DNA from: Petaurus breviceps papuanus
Lineage: Eukaryota > Chordata > Mammalia > Diprotodontia > Petauridae
DNA: 64,000 nt
Direction of reading: 5' to 3'
Assembly (NCBI GenBank): GCA_028583685.1
Contig: JAMXIF010000051.1
Location: 49,554,951-49,618,950 of the forward strand
Part shown: positions 10,700-21,924 of the stretch, piece after piece
Position numbering within the stretch: position 1 is the stretch's first letter
How the letters are laid out: every line of letters starts with the position of its first letter
Position numbers and translations under genes: made by a program
Notes under the pieces: model-generated
Told to the model about the DNA's origin: nothing
Databases searched by the model: none
What the model saw: the letters and a program-made list of their open reading frames with translations, nothing else

Positions 10700-12540
10700 C
10701 TCCCCTCCTTCCATCCCATCACTGCCCCCATACTATTACATGGCAACCTTTCCAGTATTGAGTTCCTGCTGGTGTTCCAGGGTCTCTGTCTTCCTCAGCC
10801 TCCAGTTAAGATTATTTCATGTTCCAAATGGTTCCACTTATTGAATCCTATTTTTGTGAGACTCAATCTTATAGGAAGATGAAGAGAAATGAGCAGACAT
10901 AGGTGACTATTAGCCAAAATGAAGAATAGTTAGTCTTTATGGTGCCGGTAAAGGTCCAGAATACAGATGATGCCAAATGTCCTTGCGCATAAAGGGTCCG
11001 CTTGTGTTGCTTAAATATCACAGTTCCACCAGGACCCTGAAGCAGCACTGGAGTCCTAGGGAGCAACCCTGATCACGCATTCCCCATCAAATTCCAAGGA
11101 ATCCAGTTGTGAGATATCATTTTAGCCTGATTCTGCTATTCTTATTCCATAAGTCAAAATCCCCTCCCCTCCAAAAGACTATCTGTGTTCATCTGCAGCT
11201 GTCCTTTCACCCAATTATTCCCCCAGCTCAGCCCAGCCTCCAATTTGTAGGTCAAAGAATAGAACATATGGGGGCTCCCAACCATTGCAATTCTAGCAAT
11301 AATCCCCTGCAAATTCCTGAACCTCTGAAATCTGCATGGGAAGTCATCCATTGCCTTTGCAGTTGTGCTTCAGCATGGTAAACCCATGTGTTCAGCATGA
11401 TAGTTTTCCAGCAAATCCTCCTATGACTAGATCATCAATTAACCAAAGTGAGGAAAGTTCCATTCCACCATATTATCTATTGGTTTTCCATGTGCATCAC
11501 CCGGTGGGGGTAGAAAAGCACAGAAAAGACCATGTATTCCCTCTAATTTATACAGCTGGTGTTTCCCATGAAACTGGAATTTCTGAGGAGGTGTCATCTG
11601 GCCTTACTTCCTGAGGAGAGTTTGGATTGGTGTCCAATCAGTTGGCCAACGACCATCTCCTAAATATGGCTGGAAGCCTCTTAGTTTTGCTCTGGGAGGT
11701 GTATGCTGAATGAAATTCAAACCAGTTTCAACCCCAAGACTATTTCTGGAGAATAAGAAAAGGAAGACATGGAAGCCATGACAGGACTAGCTGTTTCCAA
11801 ATGAAAACTGTGCATTCTTTTCTCTCCAATGAAAAAACTGGATCCGAATAGAATTTGAAATGTAGGATCGTTTCGATTCCCACAGAAAAACACAATGCTA
11901 CAACACTAACATCTGCTAAACCATATTTTTTCATGTGAGGCCAACACCATGTTATAAACCATTACTGATGCTTCCCTTTCTATATCCCCCCCAAACTGAA
12001 AAAGTAGAATAAAATGAAAATACAAAAACAATTTGCATTTACTTCATTGTAACAGAATGTAAACTGAAAGGGATCTTTGATGTTCCCTGCACAGATGGTG
12101 GGTCCCAGCTCTCCCATAGCAAATACTAACAAAAAGCGACTGAACCACAGGAAGTTAAGGAGACCACAAATATCTAACACTACAGAAATGGCCCAGAACT
12201 GCTATTGAAAAACGTGGAATATTTCAAACCAATTTTTCTTCTGGAACAACTCATGTTCCTATTTTGACACTGGGTTTCTACCAGTTTCTTCTTTTAATTG
12301 GTGTTCACTTCCTAATCATGTCATCCCTTCTCTACCTTCTTCTCCCTCCTGCTATCTAAGGCCTAGACCTTACTCTAAACTCTGGACATGTTGTCATAGA
12401 TTCCCTGTCTCTATAGCATCTCTCCCCCTCCCCCAGTCCAAACACCTTTCCCAACCAAGAGTGGGCGTGTCATCTTTTCTCTTACTCTGAGGACAGTAAT
12501 AAAGTCAATATTACCATGGCTTCTGGAAAGAGCAGCCGAA
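10700..12540. other. Unassigned 1.8-kb stretch
   Basis: No gene or repeat recognised. Open frames up to 92 codons occur on both strands, overlap, and show no domain. Sequence is complex and unique-looking. Confidence 0.45.
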
Positions 12541-12544
12541 TCAG

Positions 12545-12965
12545 CTCCTGATGACCTCCTTAACCAAAACATCCTTCTCTTGCTACCCCTTCTCTACATT
12601 TGCTGCCTCCTCCTAAGAGAATGTAAATTCCTTGAAAATTGGAACTGCCTTGCTTATGACCCTTGCACAGTGCCTGGAACATTTTTTATTTTATTACCAG
12701 GCCTATGAGTTTATGATTGTAAGAAGCTCTCAGTGAAGAATTCCTTCTACCCATGTTATCAGCCCCTTCATAGAAGCTTAAGAGTTTTAGAGAGTGCCTG
12801 GGACAATGATTTGTCTGTGCACGATCACATAACTAGTGTGTTGCAGGGGTAAAATTCATACCCGTGTCTTCCTGATTTCAAGACCAGCTCTCTAGTCACT
12901 GTAACATGCTACCTCTGGTATACAATAGACACTTAATAGATGCTTTTCCATCTATTCACTCCTTC
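12545..12965 (+). mobile_element. L2 LINE 3' end, split by a SINE
   Basis: 'gagaatgtaaattccttgaa' and 'ttgcacagtgcctggaacat' lead to about 12680; the rest of the tail ('agacacttaatagatgct') resumes at about 12925. The gap holds an inverted SINE. Confidence 0.7.
12770..12916 (-). mobile_element. CORE-SINE nested in the L2 tail
   Basis: 'cgatcacataactagtgtgt', 'aaaattcatacccgtgtctt' and 'ctctctagtcactgtaacat' match an inverted CORE-SINE. Confidence 0.6.
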
Positions 12966-13044
12966 ATTCAGAATGGTCCCAGCTCCATCTTTCTTTGGCA
13001 AAGATCTCCACCCAAAATCCTTCAAGAGAACCATGTTGAGCCCT

Positions 13045-13720
13045 GAAAAAAGTTCAGACTCCTCAGCCTGGTATCCAAAGTCTTCAAAATATGTGTAATG
13101 AAGGGAATGGCATTTAAGCACTTCCAGAGTCTCTCACCTTCCGAGTCTTGTCTCATTGTTATTCAGTCATTTCAGTCCTGTTCAATGCTTCATGATCACA
13201 TTTGGGATTTTCTTGGCAAAGATTCTGGAGTGGTTTGCCATTTCCTTCTCCAGTTCATTTTACAGATGAGGAAACTGAGGCAAATAGTGTCTGAGACTGG
13301 ATTTGAACTCAGGTTGTCCTGACTCCAGGCCCAGCACTCTCTCTGCTGCACCTCCTAGCTTCCCATTGTCTCATATTACTCAGGCTACTCTATGAAAACT
13401 AAGCTTGTCTCCTACTTAGACCCAGTGCTTTCTCGCCTCTGTAAGAATGTTCATGCTCATTCCTACTCCCTACATGCCTCTGATTGTCTTTTTCCCCTTC
13501 CCCAACATCCTCTTCTCCATTGAAACACAGTTCAAATGCCACTTATTCCATGTAGCCTTCCTTGAAAGATCCTTCTTGACAACAGTCTTTCCCATTTAGA
13601 TCTTGTTTTTTTTTCCCTCTTTCCTGCACTTACTTGAATATCTGATGAATCTTGATTTCCTCTGTATGGGTAATCTCTACAAATCCTCTATGACTTACTG
13701 AAAAGTCTTTGAGAGTTGAT
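13045..13720 (+). mobile_element. L2 LINE, split by a Mar1-type SINE
   Basis: 'cagactcctcagcctggtat' (L2 ORF2 end), then after the SINE 'acacagttcaaatgccactt', 'catgtagccttccttgaaag' and 'ttactgaaaagtc'. The two halves join cleanly once 13157-13365 and one target copy are removed. Confidence 0.75.
13157..13365 (-). mobile_element. Mar1-type CORE-SINE with RTE-like tail
   Basis: Inverted copy: 'ttgttattcagtcatttcag', 'cttggcaaagattctggagt', 'ggtttgccatttccttctcc', 'aggaaactgaggcaaat', then 'tttgaactcaggttgtcctg'. Part of the middle is deleted. Target-site duplication ttgtctcat at 13148-13156 and 13366-13374. Confidence 0.88.
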
Positions 13721-13799
13721 ATGACTGAAAAGAAAATTCTTGCCCTGTGGCTGACCTGCTAAGACTGTCCTCTGAGCTCACCTAGGCTAAATCTTGGAC

Positions 13800-14815
13800 A
13801 ACAACCATGTGAATACTGTGTTCAGTTCTGAGTCACTGCCTTTTAGGAAGAACATTGATAAAGTTAGAGAGAACATGAAAGAAAGACATCAGGATAATTA
13901 AGGAACGATGTTGGGTCCAGGACATAAAATAAGCATTTGCAGGAACTGAGGATATTTGGGCTTGGGTGGTGGCACCATTTGAGATTCATTTCCCCATTAG
14001 GCTCTTTTGGATGGGCTTTTCTCCCCGGGTAAGGAGGAAAATTTATTCCTGTGGGGAACTAAGGTTTAATTATGTAGGGAAGAAGATATCCTATAGTCAC
14101 ATTCATCCTTCTATATCTGACCTAGGTCGACTAGAAAGTCTAGGAAAGAAGCACCAGCAGGCTTGGGTGCCTGAGACCATTCCTGCAGAATAAAATGCAG
14201 AAGAGACCTGCTGGGTAGGATCCTCTTTGCATTGTTAGTCTCTGCACCTTTGCCCTGGTTGTCACCTCTCCTTTATGTTTTAGGATTCCTGGCTTCCTTC
14301 AAGCCTCAGTTCGTCTTCTGTAGGAAGCCTCTCCACATTTTCCCAGGTGCTAAAGCCTTCTCTTCTAGGATTGCCCTCCACCTCCTCTGTATGCTGATAT
14401 GTACCTATTTCTTTATCCTTTCTCCTCTCATTGGAATGTAAGCTCCCTGAGGGTAGCGACCATTTCTTTGTTAGAGCCAACAGTTAGCATAGTGTCCGGC
14501 ACATAGTGGGTGATTAATAAATGCTTGTTGGTTGATTGACACGATAACTGTATCCCAGTACTTCAGTCTTTGTTCAAAGGAAGAGGGATCTAACTTAATT
14601 CTACTTGTCCCTTGAAGGCAAAACTGGGGACAAGGATAGAACGGGCTCTGGGGAAGGAAAAGCTCTTCTCCATGAGAACCATCTCAAAGTGGGATGAACT
14701 GCTTCCAGAAGAAGTGGGTTCTCCTCCGATAGAAGTCTTCAAGGAATGGATGGATGATAGCTCAAGTGATGGTGTAGGAGAGGGAACTTCTTGGTGAGAT
14801 ATGGGTTTTATTATA
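13800..14815 (+). mobile_element. L3/CR1 LINE 3' part, split by L2
   Basis: 'gaatactgtgttcagttctg' and 'ttaggaagaacattgataaa' are CR1/L3 3' landmarks. After the L2 at 14235-14545 the element continues with 'agtgggatgaactgcttcca', 'gaagtcttcaaggaatggat' and 'ggatgatagctcaagtgatg'. Confidence 0.75.
14235..14545 (+). mobile_element. L2 LINE 3' end nested in L3
   Basis: 'ctggcttccttcaagcctca', 'attggaatgtaagctccctg', 'agtgtccggcacatagtggg' and 'aaatgcttgttggttgattg'. One of the better preserved L2 tails here. Confidence 0.88.
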
Positions 14816-14849
14816 AGATACGCTAGTGCTAAAATTTTGTGGACTATAC

Positions 14850-15020
14850 ATTTACCACTGCCAGAGACCTCAGGGATCATGCAGTTTCCTCCTCTCTTTT
14901 TACAGATTTGGAAACTGAGGCACAAAGGGTTAGTCTGAGGTCACAGAGGTTATAAATGGAAGGATCTGAAATCCACCTCAAGTCATCTGACTCTGAATTC
15001 TATGCTTTTCACTCTATACC
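14850..15020 (-). mobile_element. CORE-SINE with L3-like tail
   Basis: 'tttacagatttggaaactga', 'ggcacaaagggttagtctga', 'gaaatccacctcaagtcatc' and 'cttttcactctataccatg' in inverted CORE-SINE order. Confidence 0.65.
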
Positions 15021-16360
15021 ATGAAAAGAAATGGCTTGTCCCAAAGGACACAGTGGCAGAAGTGAGTCACAACCATAGTGACTTAAAAAACAGTGGTCTG
15101 AGGTCATTCACCCGTGGCTCAAAGACTGGCTTTTGTTCACATGATCCACAAAAGCTCCAGGCTGCAAGGGCCGCAGGGGCCTGCCTACAGCCCAGACCAT
15201 GCCTAGCCACTGATTTTTTTCACCATGAAACCCTTGAGACTGAATCAAAGATTTCCCACGTAGCCACTATGCTGAGTCTGTGTTTCTGTACATGTTTTGT
15301 ATTTAACTGTTATAAAGGAGCAGTATATTAGCATAAAGAGTGCATGTGTTAAAAGGAAATAGATCTATCATTTTAAATAAATCTTGCAAGTGGTTCTCAT
15401 TGTAATAGCAGGAAACTAGTGTCCTTTCAAAACTTTATTAAAATCATCTGGATATACTCAAACCAATAAAGCCACAGTACACGGCTGCTGGGCTTCCTGT
15501 AGCCTTAGCTACGGAGCAAAGGCGTCTTATGAGATAGGCCTGGACATGAAACGTGCCAAAGCCTACACTGTTGACCCTGGAAAACATGTCCTATATGAGA
15601 CGGACATTGGCAAATAGCACTTCCAATCCTCTGGACTGGGAGGAGATGAATGATGCTGGCTTTCAGCTTCAGCTTGCCTTCATTTTCATTCTCAAAGAGT
15701 TCGCCTGGGTCAGTGACGGGCCATTAGATCAGGCCGACGGCCAGGTCTTATATTATAGCTTCTCAGACACTTCACTTCTCCACACCAGGAAGTCAACTGC
15801 AGAGTGACCCTTTTGGAAAGGCTATGGCCTATCTAAGAATATATCCAAATTTCTCCTCTAAAGAAAATGGAAGTAAATTAGCCTTTAGCCCTAATTGAAT
15901 CCTGTTTAACTTGGTCATTTTAATGACTAATTACCCCTCCCCCAGACTTTGTAAACTCACAAATGCAAGTTCTGAATGGGAGGGGGGGGCATATTTATTG
16001 TGTCTTATTTAATGATGCCACTTGCGGGTAGAGGTCTTCTCTAGTGTGGTTGCTTTATAACTATGACATTTTGCTTTTTTATTCTCTTTCAGGGTATGGG
16101 GTCAAATTCTTTATACGTGTTCAGTTGCTCTAAAAAAGTGGGATCTAATATGTTTAAGAATGAAGTCTGTGTAAATTTGCAAAATACATCATACGTCTTT
16201 TAAGATACTGGACAGCAATTCTCAGACATGCAAAGAAAAATAAGAAACAAAGAGGTAAAACTTTTAGAAATGGGTACTAAGAAATCTTGAATTGCATTTT
16301 GAGGGAAGGGCATGTCCAGAGGTGGGAATTCCCAGTGTACAAACTGCCAATGATAAAGAG
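15020..16360. other. Unassigned stretch, partly AT-rich
   Basis: No gene or repeat recognised. Open frames at 15002-15331 and 15553-15807 show no known domain. Around 15870-15945 the sequence is rich in TAAT-type motifs ('ccctaattgaatcctg', 'aatgactaattacc'). Confidence 0.45.
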
Positions 16361-16364
16361 CAGG

Positions 16365-16530
16365 AATCTGTCTATAACTTATCCTAGAACATTCTATGGA
16401 GGTCTGAAATGTTAAACAACTTGACCATGGTTCTATAGCTACTATGTGGCCCTGAGGAGGATTTTAATTCTGTCTTCCAGACTCCAACATTAGAACTCTA
16501 ACCACTGGCCTGAGTTACCCCTCTGAACAT
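16365..16530 (-). mobile_element. MIR-type CORE-SINE, decayed
   Basis: 'aacaacttgaccatggttct', 'gctactatgtggccctgagg' and 'aactctaaccactggcctga' match an inverted MIR. Confidence 0.55.
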
Positions 16531-16945
16531 TATTCCTCTGATCAATATACGACAGTGGTAGCATTACCTTTGGACTGTGAGTAGATGCATTAAATATAAA
16601 AGTTTTATGATCTGTGAAAAATTAGATTCAAGAGTTCTTTAAAATACTGTTTCTTTGTTAAAGGAAAAACACTAAATGCCATTTGGAAAAGTAAAACCTG
16701 AAAGAAAAATTCCTGTGGGAAACTTTACCCATTGATTTTCTATCTCAATTTTCAATTCATGTGCTAACCTTCTATGAAAAGATTCCCATCCTAAAAAAAA
16801 AATTGCTAAGTGGTTTCAAAAACAACTGACCAATCAATCCTATGTGAGCAAAATTTAACAGGACCTAAGAATAAAAAGAAAAAGAAAGTTAATTTTCTTT
16901 TTTTGCCTTCTCTCCTTTCTTCACACACAGCACTCTTTTTTTATC
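16530..16945. other. Unassigned AT-rich stretch
   Basis: No gene or repeat recognised; several A- and T-runs. The frame at 16810-17070 runs into the L2 tail and is not credible as a gene. Confidence 0.45.
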
Positions 16946-16949
16946 TCTT

Positions 16950-17275
16950 TGTCTTGGCACTGGACACCTTCCTTGCCTGGAATGCACTCCCTCCTCACTT
17001 GCCTCATAAACCATTTTTCTTCCTTCAAAGCATAATCCAAGCATCACTTTCTATGCAAAATCTTTTCTGATGCCCCAACTGCTAATACCTTCTCTAACTC
17101 CCTTTTTTTATCTCATATACATGCACACATTTATGTAGGTATATGTGTGCTGACTCCCTCAATAGAATGTAATCCCCTTGAGGGTAGGGATTGTTTTATT
17201 TTTTTTTTTTATTTCTATCCCCATTGACTAATGCCATAGAAAAAGCTTAATAAATGACTGTTGAATGCCTGTTTG
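16950..17275 (+). mobile_element. L2 LINE 3' end
   Basis: 'cttgcctggaatgcactccc', 'aatagaatgtaatccccttg', 'agggtagggattgttttatt' and 'gcttaataaatgactgttga'. Confidence 0.85.
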
Positions 17276-17343
17276 ATTCTTTGTTTCACGTTCATAAAAA
17301 CAATCCTTTATTTCCATTTCCTCTTTGGGATCCCTTCTTCTCT

Positions 17344-17622
17344 TTTTTTTTTTTTTTAAGCAATCGGGGTTAAGTAACTTGCGCAAGGTCTGAGTGCCTG
17401 AGGCCGGGATTCGATCTCCAGGTCGTCCCAACACTGGAGCCGGTGCTCTTACTCGCTGAGCCACCTGGCTGCCCCTAAGCAATAGGGGTTAAGTAACTTG
17501 CTCAAGGTTACATGGCCAGGTGTTTCTGGGTGGGTGCTAAGTGTCCGAGCCCGGGATTAGATCTCCAGTTCTTCTCAACACTGGAGCCAGTGCTCTTACT
17601 CGCTGTGCTACCTGGCCGCCCC
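17344..17622 (-). mobile_element. Dimeric tRNA-SINE (copy 1)
   Basis: Two tRNA-SINE units in head-to-tail order on the minus strand: 17476-17622 is the upstream monomer and 17344-17475 the downstream one with the poly-A (T13 at 17344-17356). The junction (minus strand) reads 'attgcttaggggcagccagg' with no A-tail between units. Each monomer keeps an A-box-like 'tggctcagcgag' or 'tagcacagcgag' and a B-box-like 'gatcgaatcc' or 'gatctaatcc'. One target duplication, 'tgggatcccttcttctct' at 17326-17343 and 17624-17641 (17/18), flanks the whole unit. Many CpGs survive, suggesting youth. Confidence 0.88.
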
Positions 17623-17641
17623 ATGGGATCCCTTCTTTTCT

Positions 17642-17940
17642 TAGCACTCCATTCAGAAGGTTAACAGATAGGGTTTTTAAAAAGAAAAGCATCTCTCTGA
17701 AAGGCCAGAAGAGTGAGTAGTGGGTGGATCATGAGTCTTGACTTGAAGAATTCTCAATTATCGGGTTTGTGTGTAGGGCATGAGAATGAGATGTGTAGTG
17801 GCTGCTCTGATCAATTGAACCCTGGTGAATGATTAGTTTACTAAATGTTATTCAATTACTAGGCATGTATTAGTCTATATGATTCACTTCTGTGCAGTCT
17901 AAATAGGGTTTAGGACAACAGATTTTTGAGGTCTCCACTG
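17642..17940. other. Unassigned stretch
   Basis: About 300 bases with no recognised repeat or gene. Confidence 0.45.
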
Positions 17941-17944
17941 CCCC

Positions 17945-18838
17945 AATACTTGTGAAGATAGATAATGATGGGACACTAAAACAATGTTGGTGGAACTGGG
18001 AACCAATCCAACCATTTTGGAGAGCAATCTGTAATCATGCCCAAAGAGTTATTAAACTATCTATACCCTTTGACCTAGAAATACCACTATTGGGTCTGTT
18101 TCCAAGGTGATTAGGAGAAAAGGAAGGGAACTTATATGTTCTAAAATATTTATAATCGTTCTCTTTGTGGTGGCCAAGAACTGGATAGAATACTGAGGGG
18201 AGCCCGTCACTTGAGAGATGATCAAACAAGTTGAGGTATATGGTTGTGACAAAATACTACTATGCTATAAAACATGGTGAATTGGCTGGTTTTAGAAAAA
18301 CAAGGAAAGATTTGCATGAAATAATGAAAAAGGAAACATGTAGAACCAAGAGAATACTGTACACAGTTAACGGTAATATTGTAGGTAAGAAAAACTTAGA
18401 ATGACTAAACCATTTTGAGTATCATGAAGATTCAAATCAACTACAAAGAACCTGTGAAGGAAACTGCTATCCACTTCTGGACAAAGAACTAATAAACAGA
18501 TGTGTGTGTATGCACATATGTACTACATATAGCATATGTGTATATACATATAGTATACATGTGTATGTGTATAGTGCATATATATAGTGTGCATACAGAC
18601 TATATACATATTTGTGTCTAATGGTAGCCTTCTCTAGGATGGGGCAGGGAGGGAGAAAACAAAATTAAAAGTACACAGCAGAAGATAAAAGGAAACAGAA
18701 GGAAGCACAGAAATTCAGGGTAGCTTTGAAAATGATGTATAATACTTATTACATAGTTTTTTTTCCCAAAAGAGTAAACAGCATGAAATGAAAATGTACT
18801 GTATACATGGTCATTTTTTGTCTCTTTATATTTAAGTT
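17945..18838 (+). mobile_element. L1 LINE 3' end, second 3' UTR type
   Basis: 'ccaatccaaccattttggag', 'taccctttgacctagaaata', 'ccactattgggtctgtttcc', 'gtagaaccaagagaatactg' match the L1 ORF2 end; the 3' UTR has a TG/TA patch (18500-18610) and 'ctaatggtagccttctctag'. It differs from the 1880-2860 copy in the UTR, so it is another L1 subfamily. Confidence 0.8.
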
Positions 18839-18851
18839 AAAAATGATTTTT

Positions 18852-19012
18852 TTTTTGCATTTTGGAGGGAAATTGGGGTTAAGTAACTTGCCCAAGGTTA
18901 CATGGCTAGTTTTTTTTGTGTGGATGTTAAGTGTCTAAGGCCGGAACTGAACTCGGGTTCTCCTGACTCCAGGGCTGACACTTTGCTCACTGCGCCACCC
19001 AGCCGCCCGAAT
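18852..19012 (-). mobile_element. tRNA-derived SINE, monomer
   Basis: 'ttggggttaagtaacttgcc', 'gaactgaactcgggttctcc', 'cactgcgccacccagccgcc'. Flanked by aaaatgattttt (18840-18851) and aaaataattttt (19013-19024), 11 of 12 matching. It sits at the end of the L1. Confidence 0.88.
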
Positions 19013-19044
19013 AAAATAATTTTTAAAGATAGATAATGACTCAG

Positions 19045-19185
19045 TTTAATTCAACAAGCCTTTGTTAAGTACTAATACATGCTCTGCCGGCCCCTAGACT
19101 GCTTTCTAGGACAAAAATTCAACAGTTTCTGTATGCAGAGCGCTTGCAGGAAGGATATACCATTTACACAGATAAATGCAAATTC
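19045..19185 (-). mobile_element. L2 LINE 3' fragment
   Basis: 'aattcaacaagcctttgtta' then 'agtactaatacatgctctgc' resembles the inverted L2 tail. Short and decayed. Confidence 0.45.
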
Positions 19186-19189
19186 CAAG

Positions 19190-19558
19190 AGAGCTTAAAT
19201 TGAACCTGAGGGAAAAGTCTCAGAGGATGAATGCATCTGGCTTGTAAGCAAAAGGCAGGTTCCTTCTCAAGATCAGAAAAAAAAAAAAAAAACAGTTCCC
19301 TAGAATCACCAGGCCTCTTTGGCCTCCAAGAACTCAAGCTGTCCCTAGAGTTCCGAAGAAGAGCACAGTGGCCCCTCAGGAGATCCTCAGAATGACTATT
19401 ACTTGGTATCTTTGTATGGACTGAAATGGGGAGGGCAATACAATCACCAGCACCCCAAGTAATGGAATGAAAGCAGACTCTGTGGTCGCTAGACCAGGCT
19501 GGTTGGTCTATTTGCTTTTCCTGGGACGTGACAGGAAGCTGTTCCCTATACTGTCGCC
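19190..19558. other. Unassigned stretch
   Basis: An open minus-strand frame of 136 codons covers 19164-19574, but an A17 run inside (19277-19293) gives it a Phe stretch and no domain is visible. No repeat recognised. Confidence 0.45.
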
Positions 19559-19559
19559 T

Positions 19560-19862
19560 ATGCCTGGAATGCATTCCCTTACTTCTTTGCCTCTTAAAAT
19601 CCCTAGCTTCCTTTAAATACTAATTCAAGTGCCATCTTCTACGAGAGGCCAGCCAAGTTGCTGTTCCTCCCTGCCCCCCATTTTTTTAATATTTTGTATT
19701 TATTTGCCTGCATATACATTGAATCTTCTGAATGGAACATATGGTCCTTGATGGCAGGGACTGTTTCCATTTATGGTTTTGGAAGTGGTGGGGGAGTCTA
19801 TCCTCAGTGCCTAACACAATACCTGGCACATGTAATATCCTAATAATTATCGAATGATTGAG
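19560..19862 (+). mobile_element. L2 LINE 3' end
   Basis: 'atgcctggaatgcattccct', 'agcttcctttaaatactaat', 'tggtccttgatggcagggac', 'cacaatacctggcacatgta'. Confidence 0.82.
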
Positions 19863-19869
19863 CATGAAA

Positions 19870-20720
19870 TCTACATCAAAAACATAGGCATAAACTTTGC
19901 ATTGGTCCCAGAAACACCATTCTGAATGAGAATCTATCTGCAGTCCAGTATGTGGCTATGATGCCCACTGAAAAAGAAAAAAAAATCCCATGCTGACTTA
20001 TTTGGTTTGCATAGACATTTCACAGAAGCAATTATGCACACATTTTATACGTTCCAAATGGGAGTCTCCTCTGCCCTCATCTGAATTCCACATATAAATT
20101 TTCATAATCTTGAACTCCATCCACAAGCCTCCAGGTGCCAGTATAAAAAGCAGATTTGGGCTTTTTAATAGCACAGGGATTTCATTTTTTTTGACTTGCA
20201 GGTGAGAAAGAGCTAAAACTGCATTCCATTTGGAATCCATAAGTACATTTTTAATATAATATTTTTATTCAGGAGGGCCCCAGGGTAATATATTTGAAAT
20301 GCATTGTAATATGCTTGTAAAATATATATGGGCATCAAGGGGGAGAAAGGGATCTCCCAAAGAAGGTTATAGATCATGATTTGTGTGGCTGGATTAACTG
20401 TCCCATGGGATGGCAGAGAACCAGCTGTCGAGGGAAGAGGATAAGTCTTTAAGACCATTCTCATCTCTAAAACTTGCCTCGCTGCATAAGTCTGAGGTTA
20501 CTTTCTGAATCTGGGCTTCATTGCAGGAGGGGTATATTACAAACCATTAGTGACAATGTTAACTTTTCATGAAAAGGATTCTCAAGAGTAGAACAATACC
20601 ACTGATAATGGAATGAAGATGTGTCCCCTGAAAATTTGGGTTAGGCTAATTATTTAGTCCCATCAAACAAAACCATTAGAAGATTCTTATTCTATCAAAC
20701 CCACTGAAGTCTCCACCAGG
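19870..20720. other. Unassigned stretch
   Basis: About 850 bases of unique-looking sequence. Minus-strand frames at 19998-20240 and 20213-20464 overlap and show no domain. Confidence 0.45.
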
Positions 20721-20724
20721 TGAT

Positions 20725-20825
20725 TATAAACAAGCTCTTTGAGAGCAGGGGCCTTTCTGTGTCCATCTTTGTATGTCCCATAGTGCCTTGCACTCCATAT
20801 GACACTCCATAAATGTTTCCTAGAG
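20725..20825 (+). mobile_element. L2 LINE 3' end
   Basis: 'taaacaagctctttgagagc', 'tgtatgtcccatagtgcctt' and 'gacactccataaatgtttcc' match the L2 tail. Confidence 0.6.
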
Positions 20826-20829
20826 CACA

Positions 20830-21210
20830 AAATCAATCATTAATATGCCAAGAACCACTATGTGCCAGTATTTTCCTGGACACAGTAGATACCCCTGGCT
20901 GCACAGGACTTTCACTTTCATGGGGGAAACCACACATAGAGGTATTTTGGTCTATAGAAAAGACCATTCAAATCAGAAGATATGAGTTCTAGTCCTAACT
21001 CTCATTCTGACTACATCAAACAAATCAATCCCCTTCCTTGGTGTTTGAGGCCAGAGGAGCCCTCCCAACTTTATTTCCATGAATCTGTATGTAGACCTAA
21101 AATACAGACAAAATAAATACAGGGAAATTCTAGGGAGAGAAGTGTAGGCAGCTGGGAAATGAAGAAAGTCTTCTTCAAGAAGATGGTATTTAAAAGCTGA
21201 GCTTTGAAGG
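20830..21210 (-). mobile_element. L2 LINE 3' end, split by a SINE
   Basis: Starts 'aatcaatcattaatatgcca' and 'agaaccactatgtgccag'; after the SINE it resumes with 'gacaaaataaatacagggaa', 'gaagaaagtcttcttcaaga' and 'gctgagctttgaaggaagct'. Tail-to-tail with the L2 at 20725-20825. Confidence 0.72.
20953..21085 (+). mobile_element. CORE-SINE nested in L2
   Basis: 'gatatgagttctagtcctaa' and 'cccttccttggtgtttgagg' place a decayed CORE-SINE between the two L2 halves. Confidence 0.5.
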
Positions 21211-21467
21211 AAGCTAGAGTCTTTATATTTCAGAACTGGAAGTTTAGAGACAGGGACAATGGCATCTAACACATATCACTGTGAAATGACAACATTAAAT
21301 GCAATAATGTTACATGGCCAGTTAGTACTAAAGGAATGCTATTAATGGGAAATATATTACCAGGCAGGGAATGATTGGGGGACAGGGAGATGGGAAGGAA
21401 GGGCACCAACATGGGACTGAGAAGAGTCGACTAGGTAGTATGGCTGGGTTGAAACAATAACATCAAT

Positions 21468-21718
21468 GGCTAGTAATTATAGAATACTTTAAAATCTACA
21501 AAATACTTTATAAATATTAGTTTATTTGATTTTCACAACAACTCTGTGGGGTAGGTGTTGTTCTAATCCCCATTTTACAGATGGGGTAACTGAGATGGAG
21601 TGGGTAAGTGACTTGTCCAGGGTCACACAGCTAGTAAGTCTCTGAATCAGGATTTGAACTTAGGTCTTCCTGATCCCATGCCCAGTATTCTATCCATTGC
21701 ACTATCTCCCTGGATAAA
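21468..21718 (-). mobile_element. MIR/THER1-type CORE-SINE, near full length
   Basis: 'aaaatactttataaatatta', 'gtggggtaggtgttgttcta', 'ccattttacagatggggtaa', 'gggtcacacagctagtaagt', 'atttgaacttaggtcttcct' in order. Confidence 0.85.
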
Positions 21719-21924
21719 TAACCATAGTGGTTTTAGTAGGAAGAAATAATGCATGCTGAACCAGCTCAGCTAAGGAGTACACTGACTGATCTGAAGGAGC
21801 CTTGGGGCATGTGGGTGAGTCTAGTGGAGAAAGTGCTGAGATGGCCAGGATGGGACTCACTGCACATAAACTGGCTAGACCTGCTAATGGCCATATACAC
21901 TATGGAATTCAAAAGTAGAAGCAA

